Below, piece by piece: positions 10,747 to 20,204 of a DNA stretch of 64,000 bases (within the stretch, counting starts at the first letter, position 1; every line of letters starts with the position of its first letter). The notes under the pieces were generated by a model. That model did not search any database and had not been told where the DNA came from. It saw nothing but the letters and a program-made list of their open reading frames with translations. Location of the stretch: positions 38,355-102,354 of the forward strand of contig CAMVBJ010000008.1 of the NCBI GenBank assembly GCA_947165675.1. The letters are read 5' to 3'. Both the position numbers and the translations under genes were made by a program. Source of the DNA: an uncultured Prevotellaceae bacterium. GTDB lineage: Bacteria; Bacteroidota; Bacteroidia; Bacteroidales; Muribaculaceae.

Positions 10747-10819
10747 AGCCGCGAGCGGGACTCGAACCCGCGACCTTTTCGTTACGAATGAAATGCTCTA
10801 CCGACTGAGCTATTGCGGC
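10747..10819 (-). tRNA. tRNA-Thr (anticodon CGT)
   Basis: A 73-nt cloverleaf can be drawn: acceptor GCCGCAA/TCGCGGC, D arm GCTC..GAGC, anticodon loop TTCGTAA with anticodon CGT, T arm GCGGG-TTCGAGT-CCCGC, discriminator T. The acceptor stem has an A-C mismatch at position 6-67 and the last anticodon-stem pair is A-C. CCA is not encoded. Confidence 0.93.
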
Positions 10820-10851
10820 TTGGTGCACTGCGATGTTTTGCAATGCGGGTG

Positions 10852-10883
10852 CAAAGGTAACACAAATTTTCTAATCCAGCAAG
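10852..10883 (-). promoter_or_regulatory. Promoter for tRNA-Thr
   Basis: Minus strand: CTTG (10880-10883), 20-base spacer, TACCTTTG (10852-10859), about 33 bases before the mature tRNA 5' end. Confidence 0.65.
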
Positions 10884-10885
10884 AA

Positions 10886-12307
10886 TTAATTGACAATTTG
10901 TGAACTATAGGCTATTCTTATCTTGGCCTTATCGAGCAACAAGTTGACTATCGCTGGACGGGATACCAAGGGCGAAATCTTGGTCACAACCGAAGTCGAG
11001 GCTGAACTATAGTAATAGGAGGAATAGGATGTTGGATAGGTATAGGTTGTCACGTCAACAGGAGTGATCGTGAAGTCCATATCCTCGGCAGCGGCGATAC
11101 CGCCTTTATTGTTGATGATGTCAAGAATATAGGAGCGCAGACCCGAGAAGGTGTACTTCTTGCTGGCAGCGTCATAGACGGCGTAGAACGAATCCTTGTT
11201 GTTGACCAAGCTGTCACCGTTGATAAACTGATCCTTCTTGGACGTCTTGACCATGAGCAGATAGCCAGGGGGCTGAATGTTGTATTGCGTCTCGGGTACA
11301 GAGACAGGGAGCTCCAGTGATAAGGTATTGATAATTGCCTGGTTATCGCCTATATTTTGCTCATACCTATCGATGATTTCCTGAATGGGGAAATGCACCT
11401 GTACCTCATATCCAGCCGGTGCCACGATGAGCGCCTGACCCGCTTCCACCATCGAGGTCAACTCATCGTCGATGTTAAAGCGGATGATGTTGTTGGAGAT
11501 AATTTCGGGAGTTGATGCCAAATAGGACTGGCAACGTGCCGAGTCCACTTCGGTAGTATCATTCAACACTACATGCTTGTGGTAATATACGTCAAACTGG
11601 GTTGCCTTGATGTTGATCACATGGCCACTACCATAACTGTTGGTGATATAAATGCCAGGGAAGAGATCGGCAAACGTATTGGGATTGGAGAACTTGTCAG
11701 GGTTACTCCGGTAAGCATTAAACAGATTCTGCCCCAACTCGATAGGCATGGGTACTGATATCACACGCACAGTATCCACCTCACGGGTACCAGAGACATA
11801 GGATTCAGCAATCTCAACCCAACCCGACATTGGGGAATAGGGTTCAGAGGCCAACAATTCGTCTGAGTCATAATAATCAGTGGGATCAAAATCACTATAG
11901 ATGGGGGTGGGCAATGCCTTGTTAAGGGCATAGACATTGAGACGCATCGGTGCCAACTCATCACCAGTAAAACCACTGCGGTAAGGTATGCGCAGCTTCA
12001 ATCGACACGAGTCGATTGAGGCGGCAGTAATACCTGTCGTGTCAATATTCATCGCGGGCATCCACATGGTCACTGCCGAAGCTGTGAGCGAGCCATATCC
12101 ATCAGAATTGAGCGAGCCCAGCATCTTGGTACTGGTGCGCATCTGGACACGGTCATTGCGGACTGAATGCCCAGTAATGACAAACGAAGAATCCTCGATA
12201 ATCGACGAAACACTATCGGTGATCGACACTCCTATTGTCTCGTCGGTGCATGAGTACAAGCTAAGCAGCGCAGCTACCGCCAATACCACATAGAAGAATT
12301 TATTCAT
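10886..12307 (-). CDS. DUF4270 outer-membrane-type lipoprotein
   Basis: A 473-aa predicted lipoprotein: signal sequence MNKFFYVVLAVAALLSLYSC with a lipobox ending at Cys20. The body matches the Bacteroidota DUF4270 family (repeated polar beta-rich sequence with patterns such as SCRLKLRIPYRSGFTGDELAPMRL near residue 100 and a Ser/Tyr-rich segment near the C terminus). It is likely exported and anchored in the outer membrane. The family's biochemical role is unknown. In many Bacteroidota it sits beside a short glycogen-synthase-like gene, as here: the upstream neighbour on the same strand ends 78 bases before this start, so an operon is likely. Confidence 0.85.
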   Translation of the reverse strand: MNKFFYVVLAVAALLSLYSCTDETIGVSITDSVSSIIEDSSFVITGHSVRNDRVQMRTSTKMLGSLNSDGYGSLTASAVTMWMPAMNIDTTGITAASIDSCRLKLRIPYRSGFTGDELAPMRLNVYALNKALPTPIYSDFDPTDYYDSDELLASEPYSPMSGWVEIAESYVSGTREVDTVRVISVPMPIELGQNLFNAYRSNPDKFSNPNTFADLFPGIYITNSYGSGHVINIKATQFDVYYHKHVVLNDTTEVDSARCQSYLASTPEIISNNIIRFNIDDELTSMVEAGQALIVAPAGYEVQVHFPIQEIIDRYEQNIGDNQAIINTLSLELPVSVPETQYNIQPPGYLLMVKTSKKDQFINGDSLVNNKDSFYAVYDAASKKYTFSGLRSYILDIINNKGGIAAAEDMDFTITPVDVTTYTYPTSYSSYYYSSASTSVVTKISPLVSRPAIVNLLLDKAKIRIAYSSQIVN

Positions 12308-12385
12308 ATTCTCGAAATGATAAAGTCGTTATATTTAAGAATATAGAAATAGAACGGTCAGTAAAATGTAACCCTGGGCAGTCAT

Positions 12386-13186
12386 TTACAGCGAGGCGTA
12401 AAAATCCCTTACCCTCAAGACATCATCATCGTCATCGACAAACTCGAGCTTGGGCAGGTCATGAGCGGCCTCAAGGATGGTTTCGCTCACCCCAGTTTCA
12501 CACTGGATAACAGCATCGCTATACTTGAGCGACAAAGCCATCAGCTCATCAATGCCTAACTCCTTACCTGCAATGGGCTTGAGGGCATTCTTGGGAATAC
12601 CGTCCATGTGCATTTTCTCGCTCAAACGAGCATCCAGTGGAGCAGGCAACTGGTCATTAAACAGGGCCGTAACAATCTTGGCGTCACGGAATGACGGGTC
12701 GTCACCATAGAGCGTGCGGATGTAAACAGGCGCCAAAGCCGAGATCCAGCCTGTGCACTGGATAATATCAGGAACCCAACGCATCTTGCGAATCGACTCG
12801 ATGACGGCACGGACAAAGAACATGCTGCGTTCATCATTGTCCTGTGTCGAGCAGTTCATCTCCAGTTCATCAATGCGGTTGCTGGCAAAATAGTCCTCAT
12901 TATAAATGAAATAAACCTGAAAATGGGCCTGTTGCAACGTTGCAACCTTGATAATCAGCGGGTGGTCGGTGTCATCTATGATCACATTCATACCCGACAG
13001 TCGGATCATCTCATGCAGTTGGTTGCTGCGCTCGGCTATCATACCATACTTGGGCATGAAAGTACGCTCCTCGATTCCTTGTTCTTTAATACCTTGAGGC
13101 AGTATCCTGCCTATCTGGGACAAACGGCGCTCGGGTACGTATGGAGCAATCTCCTGTGATATGAATAAGACTTTCTTTACATCCAT
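12386..13186 (-). CDS. Glycogen/starch synthase N-terminal-domain protein (truncated GT5)
   Basis: A 266-aa protein equal to the N-terminal Rossmann domain of GT5 glycogen synthases: KKVLFISQEIAPYVPE at the start and the VPDIIQCTGWISALAPVYIR region near residue 140. The second Rossmann domain (GT1-type C-terminal half) is entirely absent. The usual KxGGLGDV substrate loop is replaced by RRLSQIGRILPQ, so catalysis as a normal synthase is unlikely. Such short homologues are common in Bacteroidota and annotated as glycogen/starch synthase; the real function is not established. The C terminus has an acidic run. It has its own promoter and probably forms an operon with the DUF4270 gene. Confidence 0.8.
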   Translation of the reverse strand: MDVKKVLFISQEIAPYVPERRLSQIGRILPQGIKEQGIEERTFMPKYGMIAERSNQLHEMIRLSGMNVIIDDTDHPLIIKVATLQQAHFQVYFIYNEDYFASNRIDELEMNCSTQDNDERSMFFVRAVIESIRKMRWVPDIIQCTGWISALAPVYIRTLYGDDPSFRDAKIVTALFNDQLPAPLDARLSEKMHMDGIPKNALKPIAGKELGIDELMALSLKYSDAVIQCETGVSETILEAAHDLPKLEFVDDDDDVLRVRDFYASL

Positions 13187-13211
13187 GTTTTCTTCTTTAT
13201 ATTTTATAATG

Positions 13212-13241
13212 CAAAGTTAGTGATTTTTTTTCATTTTCAAG
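13212..13241 (-). promoter_or_regulatory. Promoter for the GT5-like/DUF4270 operon
   Basis: Minus strand: CTTG (13238-13241), 18-base spacer, TAACTTTG (13212-13219), 25 bases before the ATG. Confidence 0.6.
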
Positions 13242-13430
13242 ACATTTTCGACGATACCGCAGGTCATTTTTAAGTAAAAAACACCCCTTTTTAACATCTT
13301 CTAATCATTTTAGGCCACCACAGTCCCCAATTCCTGACTCAAAAAAAATAGAGGAGCACTTCCTTCAAACAGGAAATACCCCCCTCTTTCAAAACACACA
13401 CACGATTAATTTTTTTTCATCTCCAGGGTC

Positions 13431-13889
13431 TTACTTGTCCTTACAGCAGCAGCCACCATCATGCCTGGGCGCTCGCTTGCCATCTTGACGGCCATCATGG
13501 CGATTGCCGTGACCCTGATGACCTTGTTTTTTCTTCATCTGGGCAAACTTAGCTGCCTGCTCGGGCGTCAACAGTGATTCGACCTTGGCATCGGTAGCTT
13601 CGCGCTGAGCCTGCATCTGCTGACGTTTAGCCTGCATGATTGACTCATCAGGTTTCTCACCCTTGTCCTTGCGTGCCGCCCGGTCCTTTTTCATCGCCTC
13701 CATCTCCTCGCTGTAGATCTTTGTGATTTCAGCTTTTTGTTCGGCGCTCAGGCTCAATGCCTTGTCCAAGCGTTCAACACGTTGTTCCACCATTCGCTGC
13801 GGGTCCATGTCATGACGGCGCGGCGGCTGTGCGTTTGTCACCAGTGTGCCCATCAGGGCAACAACCAACATTAAAACAATCTTTTTCAT
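13431..13889 (-). CDS. DUF4890 periplasmic protein (Spy/CpxP-like)
   Basis: A 152-aa exported protein with signal peptide MKKIVLMLVVALMGTLVTNAQ. The mature part is a highly charged, alpha-helical sequence with the LSAEQKAEITKIYSEEM and LTPEQAAKFAQMKKK blocks that recall the LTxxQ repeats of Spy/CpxP-like chaperones; Bacteroidota annotate this as DUF4890. The tail is His/Gly/Asp-rich and ends in a CCCKDK cluster, suggesting metal binding (inference). It is a single gene between the GT5-like promoter and a divergent nagA. The downstream region 13340-13400 contains a loose GAGG/CCTC hairpin that might terminate it. Confidence 0.82.
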   Translation of the reverse strand: MKKIVLMLVVALMGTLVTNAQPPRRHDMDPQRMVEQRVERLDKALSLSAEQKAEITKIYSEEMEAMKKDRAARKDKGEKPDESIMQAKRQQMQAQREATDAKVESLLTPEQAAKFAQMKKKQGHQGHGNRHDGRQDGKRAPRHDGGCCCKDK

Positions 13890-14223
13890 TTCAAGTAGTG
13901 TTTTGAAAATTAATAGCAGTAACTACAAGTGTCACATCAACACTCGATTACGCTACAAAGGAAATGATAAAAATCCAATAAAAAAAACACGATTCAGCCA
14001 CTTTGTGACCAATAGGCTAATCTCCTTGACAAATCACCGAAAAATCAAGACCAATCACCATACCCCTAACTGTGAACCAAGCCCGATCCCAACAAGACAA
14101 AGACCCCCATTGTCTAAAATTATTGTCAAGAAATCTAAAAAAATGTATCAAAGCTATACAACTAATAGAAAAACAATGTATATTTGCATTTCAAGTCGGT
14201 GACAAGGATAAAAAAGATTGCTA
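13890..14223. other. AT-rich divergent intergenic region
   Basis: About 330 bases between the DUF4890 gene (minus) and nagA (plus). An ORF in the track covers it but has no family resemblance and a composition typical of noncoding AT-rich DNA. The nagA -7 element is the only recognisable signal. Confidence 0.5.
14179..14186 (+). promoter_or_regulatory. -7 element of the nagA promoter
   Basis: TATATTTG, 37 bases before the nagA ATG at 14224. No good -33 match at the usual spacing. Confidence 0.5.
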
Positions 14224-15414
14224 ATGTTAACTCAAATCTACAATGGTCATATACTCACTCCCGAAGGTTGGATCAATGGCGGTTCCATCGTCATTGAGGA
14301 TAGCCGCATCAAGGAGGTGAGCAAGAGCAGCCGCACGCTTGACGGCATGGATAAGGCCATCGATGCCCATGGTATGCACGTGGTCCCTGGCGGTATCGAC
14401 CTGCATTGCCATGGCGGTGGCGGATGTGACTTCCAGGAATGCACGCGGGAAGCTTTTGAGACAGCAGCACTAACCCACCTGCGTCATGGCACAACTGCCA
14501 TCTATGCGACCTTGTCATCATCCCCGTTAGACATGATGGAGAGAGCCTGCCAGACATGTGACGAACTTATGGAAGACCCACGTTGCACCATTATGGGCAT
14601 GCACATGGAGGGTCCTTACTTCAATCCCAGCAAAGCCGGAGCACAGATGCCCGAGGTCATCCGTATCCCCGATCCAGCTGAATACAGGCACATTGTCGAG
14701 GACTTTGACTGCATGCGCCGATGGGACACGGCACCAGAATTGCCTGGTGCTGTCGAGATGGGGCAATACATCACGAGCAAGGGTATCGTAGCTGCCATCG
14801 GCCATACTGCTGCCGAGTATCCCCACGTCAAGGCAGCCTGGGATGCCGGGTACACCATGGCGACCCATTTCTACAACGCCATGCCCGGCTTCCACAATGT
14901 GCGCGAATTCAAGCATGCCGGCACGGTGGAGAGCGTCTATCTGCTCCAGGACATGGCCGTCGAGGTCATTGCCGACGGCATCCATGTGCCCTCTACCCTG
15001 CTCAATCTGGTCTATCACATGAAGGGCGTGGAGCGCACCGCCCTGTGCACCGATGCCCTGGCCGTGACAGACAGCGACAGTGAGCATGCTTTCGACCCGC
15101 GTGTCATCATCGAGGATGGCGTATGCAAGCTATCTGACCGCAGTGCTCTGGCTGGCAGTATCGCCACCATGGACCGACTCATCAAGACGATGGTACGCGT
15201 CGTGGATGTGCCGTTGCAGGATGCCGTGAGGATGGCCAGTGAGACACCTGCCAGAATTATGGGAATCTATGACCGCAAGGGCTCATTGCAGCGAGGCAAG
15301 GATGCTGATGTCCTGCTGTTGGACGGCGATATCAACCTGCGTGGCGTGTACTCGATGGGCGAGTTCGTCAAGGGCAGCGACCGCAATGCTCCAGCCGAAA
15401 TTGTTGAACGTTAA
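14224..15414 (+). CDS. nagA: N-acetylglucosamine-6-phosphate deacetylase
   Basis: Amidohydrolase-family enzyme removing acetate from GlcNAc-6-phosphate in amino-sugar catabolism and peptidoglycan recycling. Visible family blocks are GGIDLHCHGGGGCDFQ (metal-site region), HMEGPYFNPSKAGAQ with the metal-binding Glu, and GHTAAEYPHVKAAWDAG followed by ATHFYNAM with metal-ligand histidines. The ORF track starts at a TTG (14218); the ATG two codons later is the better start, giving 396 aa, a normal length. No nagB is adjacent. It is followed by tRNA-His, which has a separate promoter. Confidence 0.93.
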   Translation: MLTQIYNGHILTPEGWINGGSIVIEDSRIKEVSKSSRTLDGMDKAIDAHGMHVVPGGIDLHCHGGGGCDFQECTREAFETAALTHLRHGTTAIYATLSSSPLDMMERACQTCDELMEDPRCTIMGMHMEGPYFNPSKAGAQMPEVIRIPDPAEYRHIVEDFDCMRRWDTAPELPGAVEMGQYITSKGIVAAIGHTAAEYPHVKAAWDAGYTMATHFYNAMPGFHNVREFKHAGTVESVYLLQDMAVEVIADGIHVPSTLLNLVYHMKGVERTALCTDALAVTDSDSEHAFDPRVIIEDGVCKLSDRSALAGSIATMDRLIKTMVRVVDVPLQDAVRMASETPARIMGIYDRKGSLQRGKDADVLLLDGDINLRGVYSMGEFVKGSDRNAPAEIVER

Positions 15415-15467
15415 TCAACACCATGACCGATCAAAAAAGAAAAATTTACAGATTTTTTGGTCTAAAT

Positions 15468-15499
15468 CTTGCACAGTAACAAAATTGGTATTATCTTTG
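15468..15499 (+). promoter_or_regulatory. Promoter for tRNA-His
   Basis: CTTG (15468-15471), 20-base spacer, TATCTTTG (15492-15499), about 31 bases before the tRNA. It mirrors the CTTG/TACCTTTG promoter of tRNA-Thr. Confidence 0.65.
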
Positions 15500-15530
15500 C
15501 ACCCGCATTTGAGATAAAATGCCATATATG

Positions 15531-15604
<74 letters not shown>

Positions 15605-15609
15605 CTCGT

Positions 15610-15649
15610 AATAAAAACTGCATCTCACATTTGGGATGCAGTTTTTATT
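15610..15649 (+). terminator. Intrinsic terminator after tRNA-His
   Basis: A perfect 15-bp inverted repeat (AATAAAAACTGCATC / GATGCAGTTTTTATT) with U-rich 3' arm. It lies before the convergent OmpH gene and could act in both directions. Confidence 0.8.
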
Positions 15650-15670
15650 GTTACCTATGGGACATCTTTA

Positions 15671-16174
15671 TTACAATCCTAATATAGCCTTGACCATCGG
15701 GGTGATATCTACAGTTGAGGGACCAGTATAAGCGACAGGTGTCACGGCAGTGTCAAACACCACGTCCAGCGCCCCCTGCTCACCAGCCGCACGGATGGCG
15801 GCTTGAACACGATCGGAGATAGGTTTGGTCAATGTATTGCGGTGCGCGGCAATGTCATCAGCTGCCTTGCGTTCAAAATCACGCATCTTCTTGTCGCTCT
15901 GCTGCAACTCCTGCACACGACGATCCTTGATGGCATCAGGCATCGTGGGGTCTGCCGCTACCGTCTGATAGTCGGCATACTTCTTGTCAAACTCGCCTTT
16001 CAACAACTCATACTCGGCATGATATTTGTCGCTCAGGCTTTTGAGTTGGGCCTCTGCGACAGCCTTCTCGGGCATGAGATTAAAAATCTCTTGCGAGTTA
16101 ACAATACCGATTCGGGCTTGAGCCATAAGCATCAGCGGCATTAACGCCACTGCAATCAAGAGAAATCTTTTCAT
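15671..16174 (-). CDS. OmpH/Skp-family periplasmic chaperone (paralogue 3)
   Basis: A Skp/OmpH protein that holds unfolded outer-membrane proteins in the periplasm for BamA. The signal peptide is MKRFLLIAVALMPLMLMAQA, followed by the family opening RIGIVNSQEIFNLMPE, a long charged coiled coil (about residues 40-120) and the closing VFDTAVTPVAYTGPSTVDITPMVKAILG. The ORF track begins seven codons earlier; the Met giving a clean signal peptide is used here (167 aa). It is the last of three tandem paralogues but is separated from the second by a terminator and has its own promoter. Confidence 0.9.
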   Translation of the reverse strand: MKRFLLIAVALMPLMLMAQARIGIVNSQEIFNLMPEKAVAEAQLKSLSDKYHAEYELLKGEFDKKYADYQTVAADPTMPDAIKDRRVQELQQSDKKMRDFERKAADDIAAHRNTLTKPISDRVQAAIRAAGEQGALDVVFDTAVTPVAYTGPSTVDITPMVKAILGL

Positions 16175-16213
16175 CGTTTTATCGTCTTTTATCACATTAT
16201 AATATTATAAAGA

Positions 16214-16221
16214 CAAAGGTA
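16214..16221 (-). promoter_or_regulatory. -7 element of the promoter for OmpH paralogue 3
   Basis: TACCTTTG on the minus strand, 39 bases before the chosen ATG; a GTTG sequence (16242-16245) sits 20 bases upstream as a weak -33 box. Confidence 0.5.
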
Positions 16222-16262
16222 GTATTTTTTCACACAAGCCACAACCCATTGTCACAAAAAAT

Positions 16263-16299
16263 GAAGCTCCCTGCTCGGCGACCGCCGGCAGAGAGCTTC
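16263..16299 (-). terminator. Intrinsic terminator between OmpH paralogues 2 and 3
   Basis: A hairpin, GAAGCTCxCTGC paired with GCAGxGAGCTTC (one C-A mismatch), with a GC-rich loop. On the minus strand it is followed by ATTTTTTG, as expected for an intrinsic terminator. Confidence 0.7.
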
Positions 16300-16333
16300 G
16301 CATCTTAACATTATCGTGTTGTGTGTAATTATG

Positions 16334-16846
16334 TTACTTAATACCCAACTTGGCCTTTACCTTAGCGCTCACGTCCTCGGCATTGGTGCCAGTATAGAGA
16401 ATGGAGCCAGCGGCCTGGTCAAAGATGAAGGTGTAACCGCCCTCAGCGCCCACGGCCTGAATGGCGTTCTGGAGCTTCTGAGTGATGGGGGCGAGCAGAG
16501 TTTCCTGTTGACGCTGCAAGTCCTGAGAAGCAGTCTGCTGGAAGTTCTGAATCTTCACGTATTCATCTTGCAACTCCTGATTATGACGATCTTTAATCGC
16601 TTGGGGAGTGCTGGCGTCCTTGTCAGCAGTTTCATAGTCGGCCATCTTCTTCTGGAAGGCGTCCTGCAAGTTCTTGAATTCGGTCTCATACTTGTCGCTC
16701 ACCTGCTTGAGAGTATTCTCGGCTGTGGCCTTCTCGGGCATCACGTTGAAAATCTCACTGGTGTTGATGTAACCGAACTTCTGGGCCTGTGCGGCAAAGC
16801 ACATCATAGTAGCCGTAACGGCTAAGATCATAAATCTTTTAAACAT
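16334..16846 (-). CDS. OmpH/Skp-family periplasmic chaperone (paralogue 2)
   Basis: A 170-aa Skp-like chaperone: signal peptide MFKRFMILAVTATMMCFAAQA, the family start KFGYINTSEIFNVMPEKATAENTLK, a Gln/Lys/Glu-rich coiled-coil arm (about 40-125) and the end FIFDQAAGSILYTGTNAEDV. It would trap nascent outer-membrane beta-barrels in the periplasm. It lies 74 bases downstream of paralogue 1 and is probably transcribed from the uppS-bamA operon, ending at the hairpin just after it. Confidence 0.92.
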   Translation of the reverse strand: MFKRFMILAVTATMMCFAAQAQKFGYINTSEIFNVMPEKATAENTLKQVSDKYETEFKNLQDAFQKKMADYETADKDASTPQAIKDRHNQELQDEYVKIQNFQQTASQDLQRQQETLLAPITQKLQNAIQAVGAEGGYTFIFDQAAGSILYTGTNAEDVSAKVKAKLGIK

Positions 16847-16920
16847 GTCTAAAATTGATTTTCTTTATTATAATAAATGTTCTTTTTCTTAATCACACAT
16901 CGGTCCTGAGACCTGATGCC

Positions 16921-17442
16921 TTACTTGTAACCCATCTTCTCGAGCACCTCATTGCTCACGTCGATGCGTGGTGAGGCAAAAATGATACTCTGGCTGCTGG
17001 CGCGGTCAAAGATGACCTGGAAGCCACGCTCCTCACACACCTTCTTGCAGGCGTTATACACATCGTCCTGGATGGGCTTGATGAGCGACTGGCGCTTCTT
17101 GAACAACTCGCCCTGGGGACCAAAGTACTTGTACTGCAACTGCTGAGCCTCTTTTTCCTTTTCGGTGATCTCGGTCTCTTTTTTCTTCTTCTGGTCATCG
17201 GTCAGGAATACCATGTCGGCCTGATAGTTCTTATACATGGTGTCGGCCTCCTTCTTGAGTTCGTCCACCTCACGCTGCCAGCGCTGCGACACTTGGTTTA
17301 GCTGCTCATTGGCCATCTCATAGGCAGGGATGTTCTTGAGGATATACTCCATATCCACGAGGGCAAACTTCTGCGCATTGGCGGCCATGAAGCCGGCAAC
17401 AAGCGCAACTGCGATTAAAACTATTCTCTTCATATCTTTCAT
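16921..17442 (-). CDS. skp: OmpH/Skp-family periplasmic chaperone (paralogue 1)
   Basis: A 173-aa Skp/OmpH chaperone immediately downstream of bamA, the position of skp in many bacteria. Signal peptide MKRIVLIAVALVAGFMAANA, family start KFALVDMEYILKNIPAYEMANEQLN, a charged coiled coil, and the end QVIFDRASSQSIIFASPRIDVSNEVLEKMG. The ORF track start (MKDMKR) and the Met three codons later both give a good signal peptide. The Lys/Glu-rich coil is longer and more basic than in paralogues 2 and 3, so the three copies have diverged. Confidence 0.92.
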   Translation of the reverse strand: MKDMKRIVLIAVALVAGFMAANAQKFALVDMEYILKNIPAYEMANEQLNQVSQRWQREVDELKKEADTMYKNYQADMVFLTDDQKKKKETEITEKEKEAQQLQYKYFGPQGELFKKRQSLIKPIQDDVYNACKKVCEERGFQVIFDRASSQSIIFASPRIDVSNEVLEKMGYK

Positions 17443-17531
17443 TATTTTTTTAAAATTTCGATTTTTAGACTTCTATTTCGTCAAATCGTTTATTACACAA
17501 GTTAAGATTTTAACATCTCGCTGTTAATTCC

Positions 17532-20204
17532 TTAAAACTCCTGGCCCAGCACAAAGTGGAAATTGCTGCCACCCTTCTCGCCATAGACCTTATCAAAACC
17601 GTAGCCCCAGTCAATACCCATCATACCAATCATGGGCAGGAAGATACGGGCACCCACGCCTGCCGAGCGCTTGACATTGAACGGGTTGAAGTCTCTCACG
17701 TGGGTCCATGCATTACCAGCCTCGACAAACACGAGCGGGTAGATGGTCGCACTCTGTGACAACATCAACGGGAAGTGGAGTTCCATGACAAATCGGTCAT
17801 AGGCATAGCCCTCGCTGCCATAAGGGGTGAACGCACCGTTCTCATAACCACGCAGGGCGATGGTCTCGGTCGCATAGGTATAGGACCCTGACATACCGTC
17901 ACCACCCACATAGAAGGTCTCGAACGGTGACTTGAGCCACTTGTTCCAGCTACCCAACAGACCAAAGTCTGCACGCGTCATCAGCACCAGCGTCCAGCGT
18001 CCGTCGGGGTCGGTGAGCGGAGTGTAGGTACGAGCCTGGAACTTGAGTTTCCAGTATTCAATCCAGCGATACAGTTCCTTCTTGGAAGCATCAGTTGTGC
18101 TCTCGCTCAAGGCTCTCCAATTCTTCTTGCCGAACAGACTGGCAGGTGGAGTGGCATTGAATGACAAGGTAAACGAGCTACCACGACGGGTGTAGAGCGG
18201 GTTATCGATACTATTGCGTGACAGGGTCAAACCCAGGACAATAGAGTTAGACACACCGTTCTTCATGTAATAGAGGTACTCCCAATTCTTGAGGCTATAC
18301 CACTGGTAACTCAATGACGCCATAAAGGTGAAGTAGTCATCGGGCCACTTCAATCGCTTACCAAAGCCCACCGTCAAGCCCGCCATCTGCAGGTACTTGT
18401 TGGGGTCGTAGGCGTTCTCATAATAATTGTAACCGTTATAGCCACCGTAGCCATAACCACCGTAGCCGTATCCATAGCCATACATCGAGTTGGCATATTG
18501 GTACATGGCGTTCTGGTACAACTGGCTATAGTAGGACTGGTTGATACCCGTCTGACGGCTATAGAAGGCTGACACTGACAGCGAGTTGGGGCGCTTGCCA
18601 CCAAACCATGGGTCGAGGAACGACACGCTGTATGCCTGGTAGTACTTTGCGTTTGTCTGTGCACTGATGGTGAACGTCTGACCATCGCCCTGAGGAATCA
18701 AGCCCTTGTAAGATGAGGGATGCAACAGGTTCTGCATCGAGAAGTTGGTAAACTTCAACGATGCCTTGATGATGACACCCGTCTGCCCCCAACCGGCACT
18801 GAGTTCGACCTGATCATTGGTCTTGCTCTCCAGGTTCAAGATGATATCGACCGTTCCGTTATCAGGATTAGGTTCGGGGCGGATGTCCATCTTCTCGGGG
18901 TCGAAGTGGCCCGTCTGGGCAATCTCGCGCGCCGAGCGCATGAGATCCTCCTTAGAGAACAGGTCACCAGGACGCACACGCAGCTCACGGCGCACCACTT
19001 TCTCATACAAGCGGTCGTTACCATTGATGACCACCTTGTTGATGCGCGCCTGCTTGCCCTCATACATACGCATCTCCAGATTGATGCTGTCGCCCTCGAT
19101 CTTGCTCTCGATGGGGATGAGCTGATAGAAGAGATAGCCATTATTCAAGTACAGATTGGCCACGGCGTCATCGTCCTCCTGAGTGCGCTTGTTAAGCAGT
19201 TTCTGGTTATACACGTCACCCTTCTTGATGCCCAACACGTCGTTCAGGATCACCGACGGATATACGGTGTTACCCACCCAGGTAATATCTGAGATGTAAT
19301 ATTTCTTGCCCTCATCAATCTTGAGGTAAACGTCCACACTCTTCTCGTCATAGTTCACCACGCTGTCACTGACGATGACGGCGTCGCGATAACCCTTCTC
19401 GTTATACTTGTCGATGATAAGCTGCTTGTCGGCTTCATAGTCACTCTTGACAAACTTCTTCTGAGAAAAGATTTTCCAGATGCTCTTCTTCTCGTTGGTC
19501 TTCTTCATGGTCCGCTTGAGCTTGGAATCACTCAACACTTTGTTACCATCGATATAGATCTTGTGCACCTTGATTTTCTCGTGCTTATCAACATTGATGT
19601 TGACGATGACCTCGTTCTGCTTACTGAGGTCGGGCACTTGCACGACCTCGCATGTGGCTTGGCCGAAGCCCTTGTTGGCATAGTATTTCTCAACAATGAC
19701 TTTGATGCGATCAGCGATATTGGGGGTCATCTGGCTGCCAGGCTGGAAACTTAGACGCTCGATGATATCTTTTTTCTCACCGCCCTTCATGCCGTTATAG
19801 TTCACTTGGGAAACACGAGGCTGCTGACGCAGATTGAACACCAACCAAGCCTGATCGTGGTAAATCTTCTCGACCAGAATCTGCACCTTGGAGAATAGAC
19901 CTTGACGCCAGAAACGTTTCGCTGCCGTCTTGATGTCGTCACCAGGGATATCAATGTGCTGTCCGATAGCCAGTCCCGAATAACCGATGATGATACTCTC
20001 GTCATAGTTATCGACTCCCTCAACGCGGATGCCCGCAATCTCATAGTTAGTCGGTGTTCCCGTGAAAACAATCTTGGGATTGTAAATGGTATCGTTCACC
20101 GTCAGGGTTTCCTGGGCGTTCACTGCCACTGGCGACAGGGTGGCACATGCCACAAGCGCCAATAGTATATGCTTGATGTTCATTGATTTACTCTTCATTT
20201 TCAT
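17532..20204 (-). CDS. bamA: BamA outer-membrane protein assembly factor
   Basis: The core Omp85-family insertase of the outer membrane. The 890-aa product has a signal peptide ([23 protein letters not shown]), five POTRA repeats up to about residue 480 (for example [19 protein letters not shown]-type and [21 protein letters not shown] blocks) and a C-terminal beta-barrel ending in the terminal aromatic residue of HFVLGQEF, the usual barrel signature. Around residues 570-600 the barrel carries a Tyr/Gly-rich low-complexity loop (see findings). The ORF track start overlaps the end of uppS by 17 bases; the Met at codon 8 would avoid overlap. It is followed by the OmpH chaperones that deliver its substrates. 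Confidence 0.95.
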   Translation of the reverse strand: MKMKSKSMNIKHILLALVACATLSPVAVNAQETLTVNDTIYNPKIVFTGTPTNYEIAGIRVEGVDNYDESIIIGYSGLAIGQHIDIPGDDIKTAAKRFWRQGLFSKVQILVEKIYHDQAWLVFNLRQQPRVSQVNYNGMKGGEKKDIIERLSFQPGSQMTPNIADRIKVIVEKYYANKGFGQATCEVVQVPDLSKQNEVIVNINVDKHEKIKVHKIYIDGNKVLSDSKLKRTMKKTNEKKSIWKIFSQKKFVKSDYEADKQLIIDKYNEKGYRDAVIVSDSVVNYDEKSVDVYLKIDEGKKYYISDITWVGNTVYPSVILNDVLGIKKGDVYNQKLLNKRTQEDDDAVANLYLNNGYLFYQLIPIESKIEGDSINLEMRMYEGKQARINKVVINGNDRLYEKVVRRELRVRPGDLFSKEDLMRSAREIAQTGHFDPEKMDIRPEPNPDNGTVDIILNLESKTNDQVELSAGWGQTGVIIKASLKFTNFSMQNLLHPSSYKGLIPQGDGQTFTISAQTNAKYYQAYSVSFLDPWFGGKRPNSLSVSAFYSRQTGINQSYYSQLYQNAMYQYANSMYGYGYGYGGYGYGGYNGYNYYENAYDPNKYLQMAGLTVGFGKRLKWPDDYFTFMASLSYQWYSLKNWEYLYYMKNGVSNSIVLGLTLSRNSIDNPLYTRRGSSFTLSFNATPPASLFGKKNWRALSESTTDASKKELYRWIEYWKLKFQARTYTPLTDPDGRWTLVLMTRADFGLLGSWNKWLKSPFETFYVGGDGMSGSYTYATETIALRGYENGAFTPYGSEGYAYDRFVMELHFPLMLSQSATIYPLVFVEAGNAWTHVRDFNPFNVKRSAGVGARIFLPMIGMMGIDWGYGFDKVYGEKGGSNFHFVLGQEF

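Noticed and set aside
13846-14202. 118-aa ORF in the gap before nagA
   Set aside because: AT-rich noncoding composition, overlaps the DUF4890 start on the other strand and resembles no protein.
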